Source: Pteria penguin
Taxonomy: Eukaryota > Mollusca > Bivalvia > Pterioida > Pteriidae
Assembly (NCBI GenBank): GCA_035048485.1
Contig: CM068592.1
Location: 40,642,045-40,706,044 of the forward strand
DNA length: 64,000 nt
Reading direction: 5' to 3'
Shown: positions 52,222 to 64,000 of the stretch, piece after piece
Numbering within the stretch: the stretch's first letter is position 1
Layout: the number at the start of each line of letters is the position of its first letter
The notes under the pieces: model-generated
The model's input: only the letters and a program-made list of their open reading frames with translations
Told to the model about the DNA's origin: nothing
Databases searched by the model: none
Translations under genes and position numbers: made by a program

Positions 52222-55200
52222 CTTTGGATCAATATTTTGTCTAGATACACTGTGATATTCCTAGACTATCATATTATATGGCATCCAAATTTCTTAGTTC
52301 CTTACTTTATGATTTATTATTATTATCATTTTTATTATTATATTGACAAGAACCCCCACTCCCTTTTCATGCTTTGAATTCACATGACAAAATTTCTTGA
52401 ATTTAGTGTAAAAATTATCCAGTCGAAATGAAACCCAGCGGTTGACGTCACAGAAAGAGACCCGTCACGTTAAACATGGCACGTACAAGATCCATCACGT
52501 TAAACGTGACAGTTAAAGATCCATCGCGTTAGACATGACAATAAAAGATCCATCACGGTAGACGTGACAGTTAAAGATCCATCACGGTAGACGTGACAGT
52601 AAAAGATCTATCACGGTAGACGTGACAGTAAAAGATCCATCACGGTAGACGTGACAGTTAAAGATCCCTCACGGTAGACGTGTCAGTAAAAGATCCATCA
52701 CGGTAGACGCGACAGTTAAAGATCAATAATGATAGGCGTGACAGTAAAAGATCCATCATGGTAGACGTGACAGTAAAAGTTCTATTACAGTAGACGTGAC
52801 AGTAAAAGATTTATTACGGTAGACGTGACAGTAAAAGATCTATCACGGTAGACGTGACAGTAAAATATCTATCACGGTAGACGTGACAGTAAAAGATCTA
52901 TTACGGTAGACGTGACAGTAAAAGATCTATCACGGTAGATGTGACAGTAAAAGATCAATCAAGGTAGACGTGACAGTAAATGATATATCACAGAAGACGT
53001 GATATGATTGGTTGATTTACTGATTATTGTTTTACGTCACTCCACGATTATTTGTTGAATCAATTTGGATCAATATTTTGTCTAGATACACTGTGATATT
53101 CCTAGACTATTATATTATATGGCATCCAAATTTCTTAGTTCCTTTATTTATAATTTATTATTATTATCATTATTATTATTATATTGACAAGAACCCCCAC
53201 TCCCTTTTCATGCTTTGAATTCACATGACAAAATTTCTTGAATTTAGTGTAAAAATTATCCAGTCGAAATGAAACCCAGCGGTTGACGTCACAGAAAGAG
53301 GCCCGTCACGTTAAACATGGCACGTACAAGATCCATCACGTTAAACGTGACAGTTAAAGATCCATCGCGTTAGACATGACAGTAAAAGATCCATCACGGT
53401 AGACGTGACAGTTAAAGATCCATCACGGTAGACGTGACAGTAAAAGATCTATCACGGTAGACGTGACAGTAAAAGATCCATCACGGTAGACGTGTCAGTA
53501 AAAGATCCATCACGGTAGACGCGACAGTTAAAGATCAATAATGATAGGCGTGACAGTAAAAGATCCATCATGGTAGACGTGACAGTAAAAGATCTATTAC
53601 AGTAGACGTGACAGTAAAATATCTATCACGGTAGACGTGACAGTAAAATATCTATCACGGTAGACGTGACAGTAAAAGATCTATCACGGTAGACATGACA
53701 GTAAAAGAACGGTAGACGTGACAGTAAATTATATCTCACAGAAGACGTGATATGATTGATTGATTTCCTGATTATTGTTTTACGTCACTCCACGATTATT
53801 TGTTGAATCAATTTGGATCAATATTTTGTCTAGATACACTGTGATATTCCTAGACTATTATATTATATGGCATCCAAATTTCTTAGTTCCTTTATTTATA
53901 ATTTATTATTATTATCATTATTATTATTATATTGACAAGAACCCCCACTCCCTTTTCATGCTTTGAATTCACATGACAAAATTTCTTGAATGTAGTGTAA
54001 AAATTATCCAGTCGAAATGAAACCCAGCGGTTGACGTCACAGAAAGAGACCCGTCACGTTAAACATGGCACGTACAAGATCCATCACGTTAAACGTGACA
54101 GTTAAAGATCCATCACGGCAGACGTGACAGTTAAAGATCCATCACGGTAGACGTGACAGTAAAAGATCCATCGCGTTAGACATGACAGTAAAAGATCCAT
54201 CACGGTAGACGTGACAGTTAAAGATCCATCACGGTAGACGTGACAGTAAAAGATCCATCACGGTAGACGCGACAATTAAAGATCAATAATGATAGGCGTG
54301 ACAGTAAAAGATCCATCATGGTAGACGTGACAGTAAAAGATCTATTACGGTAGACGTGACAGTAAAAGATACATCGCGTTAGACATGACAGTAAAAGATC
54401 CAGCACGGTAGACGTGACAGTTAAAGATCCATCACGGTAGACGTGACAGTAAAAGATCCATCACGGTAGATGTGACAGTAAAAGATCCATCGCGTTAGAC
54501 ATGACAGTAAAAGATCCATCACGGTAGACGTGACAGTTAAAGATCCATCACGGTAGACGTGACAGTAAAAGATCGATCACGGTAGACGTGACAGTAAAAG
54601 ATCCATCACGGTAGACGTGTCAGTAAAAGATCCATCACGGTAGACGCAACAGTTAAAGATCAATAATGATAGGCGTGACAGTAAAAGATCCATCATGGTA
54701 GACGTGACAGTAAAAGATCTATTACGGTAGACGTGACAGTAAAAGATCTATCACGGTAGACGTGACAGTAAAAGATTTAACACGGTAGACGTGACAGTAA
54801 AAGATCTATTACGGTAGACGTGACAGTAAAAGATCTATCACGGTAGACGTGACAGTAAAAGATCAATCAAGGTAGACGTGACAGTAAATGATATATCACA
54901 GAAGACGTGGTATGATTGGTTGATTTACTGATTATTGTTTTACGTCACTCCACGATTATTTGTTGAATCAATTTGGATCAATATTTTGTCTAGATACACT
55001 GTGATATTCCTAGACTATCATATTATATGGCATCCAAATTTCTTAGTTCCTTTATTTACAATTTATTATTATTATCATTATTATTATTATATTGACAAGA
55101 ACCCCCACTCCCTTTTCATGCTTTGAATTCACATGACAAAATTTCTTGAATTTAGTGTAAAAATTATCCAGTCGAAATGAAACCCAGCGGTTGACGTCAC

Positions 55201-56697
55201 AGAAAGAGACCCGTCACATTAAACATGGCATGTGCAAGATCCACCACGTTAAACGTGACAGTTAAAGATCCATCACGGTAGAAGTGACAGTTAAAGATCC
55301 ATCACAGTAGACGTGACAGTAAAAGATCCATCGCGTTAGACATGACAGTAAAAGATCCATCACGGTAGACGTGACAGTTAAAGATCCATCACGGTAGACG
55401 TGACAGTAAAAGATCTATCACGGTAGACGTGACAGTAAAAGATCCATCACGGTAGACGTGTCAGTAAAAGATCCATCACGGTAGACGCGACAGTTAAAGA
55501 TCAATAATGATAGGCGTGACAGTAAAAGATCCATCATGGTAGACGTGACAGTAAAAGATCTATTACAGTAGACGTGACAGTAAAAGATTTATTACGGTAG
55601 AGGTGACAGTAAAAGATCTATCACGGTAGACGTGACAGTAAAATATCTATCACGGTAGACGTGACAGTAAAAGATCTATCACGGTAGATGTGACAGTAAA
55701 AGAACGGTAGACGTGACAGTAAATGATATATCACAGAAGACGTGGTATGATTGGTTGATTTACTGATTATTGTTTTACGTCACTCCACGATTATTTGTTG
55801 AATCAATTTGGATCAATATTTTGTCTAGATACACTGTGATATTCCTAGACTATCATATTATATGGCATCCAAATTTCTTAGTTCCTTTATTTATAATCTA
55901 TTATTATTATCATTATTATTATTATATTGACAAGAACCCCCACTCCCTTTTCATGCTTTGAATTCACATGACAAAATTTCTTGAATGTAGTGTAAAAATT
56001 ATCCAGTCGAAATGAAACCCAGCGGTTGACGTCACAGAAAGAGACCCGTCACGTTAAACATGGCATGTGCAAGATCCACCACGTTAAACGTGACAGTTAA
56101 AGACCCATCACGGTAGAAGTGACAGTTAAAGATCCATCACGGTAGACGTGACAGTAAAAGATCCATCGCGTTAGACATGACAGTAAAAGATCTATCACGG
56201 TAGACGTGACAGTAAAAGATCCATCACGGTAGACGTGTCAGTAAAAGATCCATCACGGTAGACGCGACAGTTAAAGATCAATAATGATAGGCGTGACAGT
56301 AAAAGATCCATCATGGTAGACGTGACAGTAAAAGATCTATTACAGTAGACGTGACAGTAAAATATTTATCACGGTAGACGTGACAGTAAAAGATCTATCA
56401 CGGTAGACGTGACAGTAAAAGATCTATCACGGTAGACATGACAGTAAAAGATCTATTACGGTAGACGTGACAGTAAAAGATCTATTACAGTAGACGTGAC
56501 AGTAAAATATTTATTACGGTAGACGTGACAGTAAAATATCTATCACGGTAGACGTGACAGTAAAAGATCTATTACGGTAGACGTGACAGTAAAAGATCTA
56601 TCACGGTAGATGTGACAGTAAAAGATCAATCAAGGTAGACGTGACAGTAAATGATATATCACAGAAGACGTGATATGATTGGTTGATTTACTGATTA
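52222..56697. repeat. Super-repeat copy 1 (diverged, left-truncated)
   Basis: Five units with anchor intervals of about 841, 748, 1160, 835 and 928 bp. They correspond in order to the five units of copy 2. The third carries 14 extra 29-mers and the fifth lacks two. This copy lacks the start of its first spacer, which marks the left edge of the array. Confidence 0.8.
53001..53303. repeat. Representative spacer of the 29-bp satellite
   Basis: About 300 bp, from GATATGATTGGTTGATTT to the GCCCGTCACG that starts the 29-mer block. It contains an ATT-rich microsatellite near 53155-53190 and a palindromic TGACGTCA at 53284-53291. The TGACGTCA recurs in each spacer copy that reaches this point. A 63-codon frame crosses every spacer but begins with TTG and is rich in Tyr/Ile from the ATT run. 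Its conservation reflects repeat copying, not selection on a protein. Confidence 0.85.
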
Positions 56698-59600
56698 TTG
56701 TTTTACGTCACTCCACGATTATTTGTTGAATCAATTTGGATCAATATTTTGTCTAGATACACTGTGATATTCCTAGACTATTATATTATATGGCATCCAA
56801 ATTTCTTAGTTCCTTTATTTATAATTTATTATTATTATCATTATTATTATTATATTGACAAGAACCCCCACTCCCTTTTCATGCTTTGAATTCACATGAC
56901 AAAATTTCTTGAATTTAGTGTAAAAATTATCCAGTCGAAATGAAACCCAGCGGTTGACGTCACAGAAAGAGGCCCGTCACGTTAAACATGGCACGTACAA
57001 GATCCATCACGTTAAACGTGACAGTTAAAGATCCATCGCGTTAGACATGACAGTAAAAGATCCATCACGGTAGACGTGACAGTTAAAGATCCATCACGGT
57101 AGACGTGACAGTAAAAGATCTATCACGGTAGACGTGACAGTAAAAGATCCATCACGGTAGACGTGTCAGTAAAAGATCCATCACGGTAGACGCGACAGTT
57201 AAAGATCAATAATGATAGGCGTGACAGTAAAAGATCCATCATGGTAGACGTGACAGTAAAAGATCTATTACAGTAGACGTGACAGTAAAATATCTATCAC
57301 GGTAGACGTGACAGTAAAATATCTATCACGGTAGACGTGACAGTAAAAGATCTATCACGGTAGACATGACAGTAAAAGAACGGTAGACGTGACAGTAAAT
57401 GATATCTCACAGAAGACGTGATATGATTTATTGATTTCCTGATTATTGTTTTACGTCACTCCACGATTATTTGTTGAATCAATTTGGATCAATATTTTGT
57501 CTAGATACACTGTGATATTCCTAGACTATTATATTATATGGCATCCAAATTTCTTAGTTCCTTTATTTATAATTTATTATTATTATCATTATTATTATTA
57601 TATTGACAAGAACCCCCACTCCCTTTTCATGCTTTGAATTCACATGACAAAATTTCTTGAATGTAGTGTAAAAATTATCCAGTCGAAATGAAACCCAGCG
57701 GTTGACGTCACAGAAAGAGACCCGTCACGTTAAACATGGCACGTACAAGATCCATCACGTTAAACGTGACAGTTAAAGATCCATCGCGTTAGACATGACA
57801 GTAAAAGATCCATCACGGTAGACGTGACAGTTAAAGATCCATCACGGTAGACGTGACAGTAAAAGATCTATCACGGTAGACGTGACAGTAAAAGATCCAT
57901 CACGGTAGACGTGTCAGTAAAAGATCCATCACGGTAGACGCGACAGTTAAAGATCAATAATGATAGGCGTGACAGTAAAAGATCCATCATGGTAGACGTG
58001 ACAGTAAAAGATCTATTACAGTAGACGTGACAGTAAAATATCTATCACGGTGGACGTGACAGTAAAATATCTATCACGGTAGACGTGACAGTAAAAGATC
58101 TATCACGGTAGACATGACAGTAAAAGAACGGTAGACGTGACAGTAAATTATATCTCACAGAAGACGTGATATGATTGATTGATTTCCTGATTATTGTTTT
58201 ACGTCACTCCACGATTATTTGTTGAATCAATTTGGATCAATATTTTGTCTAGATACACTGTGATATTCCTAGACTATTATATTATATGGCATCCAAATTT
58301 CTTAGTTCCTTTATTTATAATTTATTATTATTATCATTATTATTATTATATTGACAAGAACCCCCACTCCCTTTTCATGCTTTGAATTCACATGACAAAA
58401 TTTCTTGAATGTAGTGTAAAAATTATCCAGTCGAAATGAAACCCAGCGGTTGACGTCACAGAAAGAGACCCGTCACGTTAAACATGGCACGTACAAGATC
58501 CATCACGTTAAACGTGACAGTTAAAGATCCATCACGGCAGACGTGACAGTTAAAGATCCATCACGGTAGACGTGACAGTAAAAGATCCATCGCGTTAGAC
58601 ATGACAGTAAAAGATCAATCACGGTAGACGTGTCAGTAAAAGATCCATCACGGTAGACGCAACAGTTAAAGATCAATAATGATAGGCGTGACAGTAAAAG
58701 ATCCATCATGGTAGACGTGACAGTAAAAGATCTATTACGGTAGACGTGACAGTAAAAGATCTATCACGGTAGACGTGACAGTAAAAGATTTAACACGGTA
58801 GACGTGACAGTAAAAGATCTATTACGGTAGACGTGACAGTAAAAGATCTATCACGGTAGACGTGACAGTAAAAGATCAATCAAGGTAGACGTGACAGTAA
58901 ATGATATATCACAGAAGACGTGGTATGATTGGTTGATTTACTGATTATTGTTTTACGTCACTCCACGATTATTTGTTGAATCAATTTGGATCAATATTTT
59001 GTCTAGATACACTGTGATATTCCTAGACTATCATATTATATGGCATCCAAATTTCTTAGTTCCTTTATTTATAATTTATTATTATTCTCATTATTATTAT
59101 TATATTGACAAGAACCCCCACTCCCTTTTCATGCTTTGAATTCACATGACAAAATTTCTTGAATTTAGTGTAAAAATTATCCAGTCGAAATGAAACCCAG
59201 CGGTTGACGTCACAGAAAGAGACCCGTCACATTAAACATGGCATGTGCAAGATCCACCACGTTAAACGTGACAGTTAAAGATCCATCACGGTAGAAGTGA
59301 CAGTTAAAGATCCATCACAGTAGACGTGACAGTAAAAGATCCATCGCGTTAGACATGACAGTAAAAGATCCATCACGGTAGACGTGACAGTTAAAGATCC
59401 ATCACGGTAGACGTGACAGTAAAAGATCTATCACGGTAGACGTGACAGTAAAAGATCCATCACGGTAGACGTGTCAGTAAAAGATCCATCACGGTAGACG
59501 CGACAGTTAAAGATCAATAATGATAGGCGTGACAGTAAAAGATCCATCATGGTAGACGTGACAGTAAAAGATCTATTACAGTAGACGTGACAGTAAAAGA

Positions 59601-60768
59601 TTTATTACGGTAGAGGTGACAGTAAAAGATCTATCACGGTAGACGTGACAGTAAAATATCTATCACGGTAGACGTGACAGTAAAAGATCTATCACGGTAG
59701 ATGTGACAGTAAAAGAACGGTAGACGTGACAGTAAATGATATATCACAGAAGACGTGGTATGATTGGTTGATTTACTGATTATTGTTTTACGTCACTCCA
59801 CGATTATTTGTTGAATCAATTTGGATCAATATTTTGTCTAGATACACTGTGATATTCCTAGACTATCATATTATATGGCATCCAAATTTCTTAGTTCCTT
59901 TATTTATAATCTATTATTATTATCATTATTATTATTATATTGACAAGAACCCCCACTCCCTTTTCATGCTTTGAATTCACATGACAAAATTTCTTGAATG
60001 TAGTGTAAAAATTATCCAGTCGAAATGAAACCCAGCGGTTGACGTCACAGAAAGAGACCCGTCACGTTAAACATGGCATGTGCAAGATCCACCACGTTAA
60101 ACGTGACAGTTAAAGATCCATCACGGTAGAAGTGACAGTTAAAGATCCATCACGGTAGACGTGACAGTAAAAGATCCATCGCGTTAGACATGACAGTAAA
60201 AGATCCATCACGGTAGACGTGACAGTTAAAGATCCATCACGGTAGACGTGACAGTAAAAGATCTATCACGGTAGACGTGACAGTAAAAGATCCATCACGG
60301 TAGACGTGTCAGTAAAAGATCCATCACGGTAGACGCGACAGTTAAAGATCAATAATGATAGGCGTGACAGTAAAAGATCCATCATGGTAGACGTGACAGT
60401 AAAAGATCTATTACAGTAGACGTGACAGTAAAATATTTATCACGGTAGACGTGACAGTAAAAGATCTATCACGGTAGACGTGACAGTAAAAGATCTATCA
60501 CGGTAGACATGACAGTAAAAGATCTATTACGGTAGACGTGACAGTAAAAGATCTATTACAGTAGACGTGACAGTAAAATATTTATTACGGTAGACGTGAC
60601 AGTAAAATATCTATCACGGTAGACGTGACAGTAAAAGATCTATTACGGTAGACGTGACAGTAAAAGATCTATCACGGTAGATGTGACAGTAAAAGATCAA
60701 TCAAGGTAGACGTGACAGTAAATGATATATCACAGAAGACGTGATATGATTGGTTGATTTACTGATTA
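56698..60768. repeat. Super-repeat copy 2 (4071 bp, five units)
   Basis: Anchor intervals are 748, 748, 754, 835 and 986 bp. Private changes include GATTTATTGATTTCC before the second spacer and a CACGGTGGACG monomer at about 58050. Both recur in copy 3 exactly 4071 bp on. Confidence 0.88.
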
Positions 60769-63700
60769 TTGTTTTACGTCACTCCACGATTATTTGTTGA
60801 ATCAATTTGGATCAATATTTTGTCTAGATACACTGTGATATTCCTAGACTATTATATTATATGGCATCCAAATTTCTTAGTTCCTTTATTTATAATTTAT
60901 TATTATTATCATTATTATTATTATATTGACAAGAACCCCCACTCCCTTTTCATGCTTTGAATTCACATGACAAAATTTCTTGAATTTAGTGTAAAAATTA
61001 TCCAGTCGAAATGAAACCCAGCGGTTGACGTCACAGAAAGAGGCCCGTCACGTTAAACATGGCACGTACAAGATCCATCACGTTAAACGTGACAGTTAAA
61101 GATCCATCGCGTTAGACATGACAGTAAAAGATCCATCACGGTAGACGTGACAGTTAAAGATCCATCACGGTAGACGTGACAGTAAAAGATCTATCACGGT
61201 AGACGTGACAGTAAAAGATCCATCACGGTAGACGTGTCAGTAAAAGATCCATCACGGTAGACGCGACAGTTAAAGATCAATAATGATAGGCGTGACAGTA
61301 AAAGATCCATCATGGTAGACGTGACAGTAAAAGATCTATTACAGTAGACGTGACAGTAAAATATCTATCACGGTAGACGTGACAGTAAAATATCTATCAC
61401 GGTAGACGTGACAGTAAAAGATCTATCACGGTAGACATGACAGTAAAAGAACGGTAGACGTGACAGTAAATGATATCTCACAGAAGACGTGATATGATTT
61501 ATTGATTTCCTGATTATTGTTTTACGTCACTCCACGATTATTTGTTGAATCAATTTGGATCAATATTTTGTCTAGATACACTGTGATATTCCTAGACTAT
61601 TATATTATATGGCATCCAAATTTCTTAGTTCCTTTATTTATAATTTATTATTATTATCATTATTATTATTATATTGACAAGAACCCCCACTCCCTTTTCA
61701 TGCTTTGAATTCACATGACAAAATTTCTTGAATGTAGTGTAAAAATTATCCAGTCGAAATGAAACCCAGCGGTTGACGTCACAGAAAGAGACCCGTCACG
61801 TTAAACATGGCACGTACAAGATCCATCACGTTAAACGTGACAGTTAAAGATCCATCGCGTTAGACATGACAGTAAAAGATCCATCACGGTAGACGTGACA
61901 GTTAAAGATCCATCACGGTAGACGTGACAGTAAAAGATCTATCACGGTAGACGTGACAGTAAAAGATCCATCACGGTAGACGTGTCAGTAAAAGATCCAT
62001 CACGGTAGACGCGACAGTTAAAGATCAATAATGATAGGCGTGACAGTAAAAGATCCATCATGGTAGACGTGACAGTAAAAGATCTATTACAGTAGACGTG
62101 ACAGTAAAATATCTATCACGGTGGACGTGACAGTAAAATATCTATCACGGTAGACGTGACAGTAAAAGATCTATCACGGTAGACATGACAGTAAAAGAAC
62201 GGTAGACGTGACAGTAAATTATATCTCACAGAAGACGTGATATGATTGATTGATTTCCTGATTATTGTTTTACGTCACTCCACGATTATTTGTTGAATCA
62301 ATTTGGATCAATATTTTGTCTAGATACACTGTGATATTCCTAGACTATTATATTATATGGCATCCAAATTTCTTAGTTCCTTTATTTATAATTTATTATT
62401 ATTATCATTATTATTATTATATTGACAAGAACCCCCACTCCCTTTTCATGCTTTGAATTCACATGACAAAATTTCTTGAATGTAGTGTAAAAATTATCCA
62501 GTCGAAATGAAACCCAGCGGTTGACGTCACAGAAAGAGACCCGTCACGTTAAACATGGCACGTACAAGATCCATCACGTTAAACGTGACAGTTAAAGATC
62601 CATCACGGCAGACGTGACAGTTAAAGATCCATCACGGTAGACGTGACAGTAAAAGATCCATCGCGTTAGACATGACAGTAAAAGATCAATCACGGTAGAC
62701 GTGTCAGTAAAAGATCCATCACGGTAGACGCAACAGTTAAAGATCAATAATGATAGGCGTGACAGTAAAAGATCCATCATGGTAGACGTGACAGTAAAAG
62801 ATCTATTACGGTAGACGTGACAGTAAAAGATCTATCACGGTAGACGTGACAGTAAAAGATTTAACACGGTAGACGTGACAGTAAAAGATCTATTACGGTA
62901 GACGTGACAGTAAAAGATCTATCACGGTAGACGTGACAGTAAAAGATCAATCAAGGTAGACGTGACAGTAAATGATATATCACAGAAGACGTGGTATGAT
63001 TGGTTGATTTACTGATTATTGTTTTACGTCACTCCACGATTATTTGTTGAATCAATTTGGATCAATATTTTGTCTAGATACACTGTGATATTCCTAGACT
63101 ATCATATTATATGGCATCCAAATTTCTTAGTTCCTTTATTTATAATTTATTATTATTCTCATTATTATTATTATATTGACAAGAACCCCCACTCCCTTTT
63201 CATGCTTTGAATTCACATGACAAAATTTCTTGAATTTAGTGTAAAAATTATCCAGTCGAAATGAAACCCAGCGGTTGACGTCACAGAAAGAGACCCGTCA
63301 CATTAAACATGGCATGTGCAAGATCCACCACGTTAAACGTGACAGTTAAAGATCCATCACGGTAGAAGTGACAGTTAAAGATCCATCACAGTAGACGTGA
63401 CAGTAAAAGATCCATCGCGTTAGACATGACAGTAAAAGATCCATCACGGTAGACGTGACAGTTAAAGATCCATCACGGTAGACGTGACAGTAAAAGATCT
63501 ATCACGGTAGACGTGACAGTAAAAGATCCATCACGGTAGACGTGTCAGTAAAAGATCCATCACGGTAGACGCGACAGTTAAAGATCAATAATGATAGGCG
63601 TGACAGTAAAAGATCCATCATGGTAGACGTGACAGTAAAAGATCTATTACAGTAGACGTGACAGTAAAAGATTTATTACGGTAGAGGTGACAGTAAAAGA

Positions 63701-64000
63701 TCTATCACGGTAGACGTGACAGTAAAATATCTATCACGGTAGACGTGACAGTAAAAGATCTATCACGGTAGATGTGACAGTAAAAGAACGGTAGACGTGA
63801 CAGTAAATGATATATCACAGAAGACGTGGTATGATTGGTTGATTTACTGATTATTGTTTTACGTCACTCCACGATTATTTGTTGAATCAATTTGGATCAA
63901 TATTTTGTCTAGATACACTGTGATATTCCTAGACTATCATATTATATGGCATCCAAATTTCTTAGTTCCTTTATTTATAATCTATTATTATTATCATTAT
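60769..64000. repeat. Super-repeat copy 3 (cut by the window end)
   Basis: Intervals of 748, 748, 754 and 835 bp repeat those of copy 2. The private CACGGTGGACG monomer lies at about 62121, 4071 bp from its partner at 58050, and the TTATTCTCATT change in the fourth spacer is also shared. No difference was noticed in the parts compared by eye, so this is a recent duplication. Confidence 0.88.

Larger units (their letters stand above)
52222..64000. repeat. Composite satellite: 29-bp monomers in 748-1160-bp units
   Basis: Fifteen copies of a spacer of about 300 bp alternate with blocks of a 29-bp tandem repeat. Spacer anchors (TTGTTTTACGTCACTCC) start at 53027, 53775, 54935, 55770, 56698, 57446, 58194, 58948, 59783, 60769, 61517, 62265, 63019 and about 63854, and a copy lacking its left end starts at 52222. 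The 29-mer reads GTAGACGTGACAGTAAAAG plus a GATC-YATCACG tail. Each join of two monomers forms a dyad, TCACG-gtaga-CGTGA. Unit lengths differ largely in whole monomers (for example 1160-754 = 14 x 29, 986-928 = 2 x 29, 835-748 = 3 x 29), as expected from slippage or unequal exchange. The right end lies outside the window. Confidence 0.96.

Noticed and set aside
54218..62780. 62-codon minus-strand frames (54218-54406, 58521-58709, 62592-62780)
   Set aside because: They are translations of the 29-bp monomer itself, whose period is not a multiple of three. They are artefacts of chance stop-free stretches.
53027..63210. Thirteen near-identical 63-codon plus-strand frames in the right array, as a possible conserved peptide family
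   Set aside because: They start with TTG, cross an ATT microsatellite that gives a Tyr/Ile run, and lie in a spacer repeated for other reasons. Conservation follows the DNA repeat as a whole and shows no codon-position pattern.

Overview
This window is eukaryotic, repeat-dominated DNA, most likely from a bivalve mollusc or a related invertebrate. The reasons are a Naiad-type Penelope-like retroelement with an N-terminal GIY-YIG nuclease, a tandem pair of small hammerhead-ribozyme repeats of the kind abundant in bivalve genomes, remnants of a tyrosine recombinase gene, and two large tandem arrays. Nothing bacterial is present. The species assignment is inference.

Layout. 1-40778 is one continuous array of a 23-bp satellite (about 1770 monomers) that runs off the left edge. 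40779-44014 is a minus-strand Penelope-like element, with a 950-codon open frame, inserted into that array. 44015-44909 is the rest of the array (about 39 monomers). 44910-52221 is complex sequence with no convincing host gene. It holds a frameshifted tyrosine-recombinase fragment and a possible C-terminal piece of it, a 1.7-copy retrozyme-like tandem with two hammerhead ribozymes, two hairpin-forming inverted repeats, a (GT)25 microsatellite, a tRNA-derived SINE remnant, a 294-bp inverted repeat with a rearranged centre, and a 64-bp triplicate. 52222-64000 is a second satellite running off the right edge. It is built at three levels: a 29-bp monomer, a unit of 748-1160 bp (about 300 bp of unique spacer plus a 29-mer block), and a five-unit super-repeat of 4071 bp.

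The only strong protein-coding gene is the retroelement polyprotein: zinc-binding cysteines, GIY-YIG endonuclease, CxC linker and telomerase-related reverse transcriptase. All catalytic residues are visible, but the element has no in-frame ATG at its 5' end, so this copy is probably 5'-truncated. The many short open frames in the right-hand array are copies of the same repeat spacer and start with TTG, so they are not counted as genes. Tandem arrays this long are hard to assemble, so array lengths and copy numbers describe the sequence as given.
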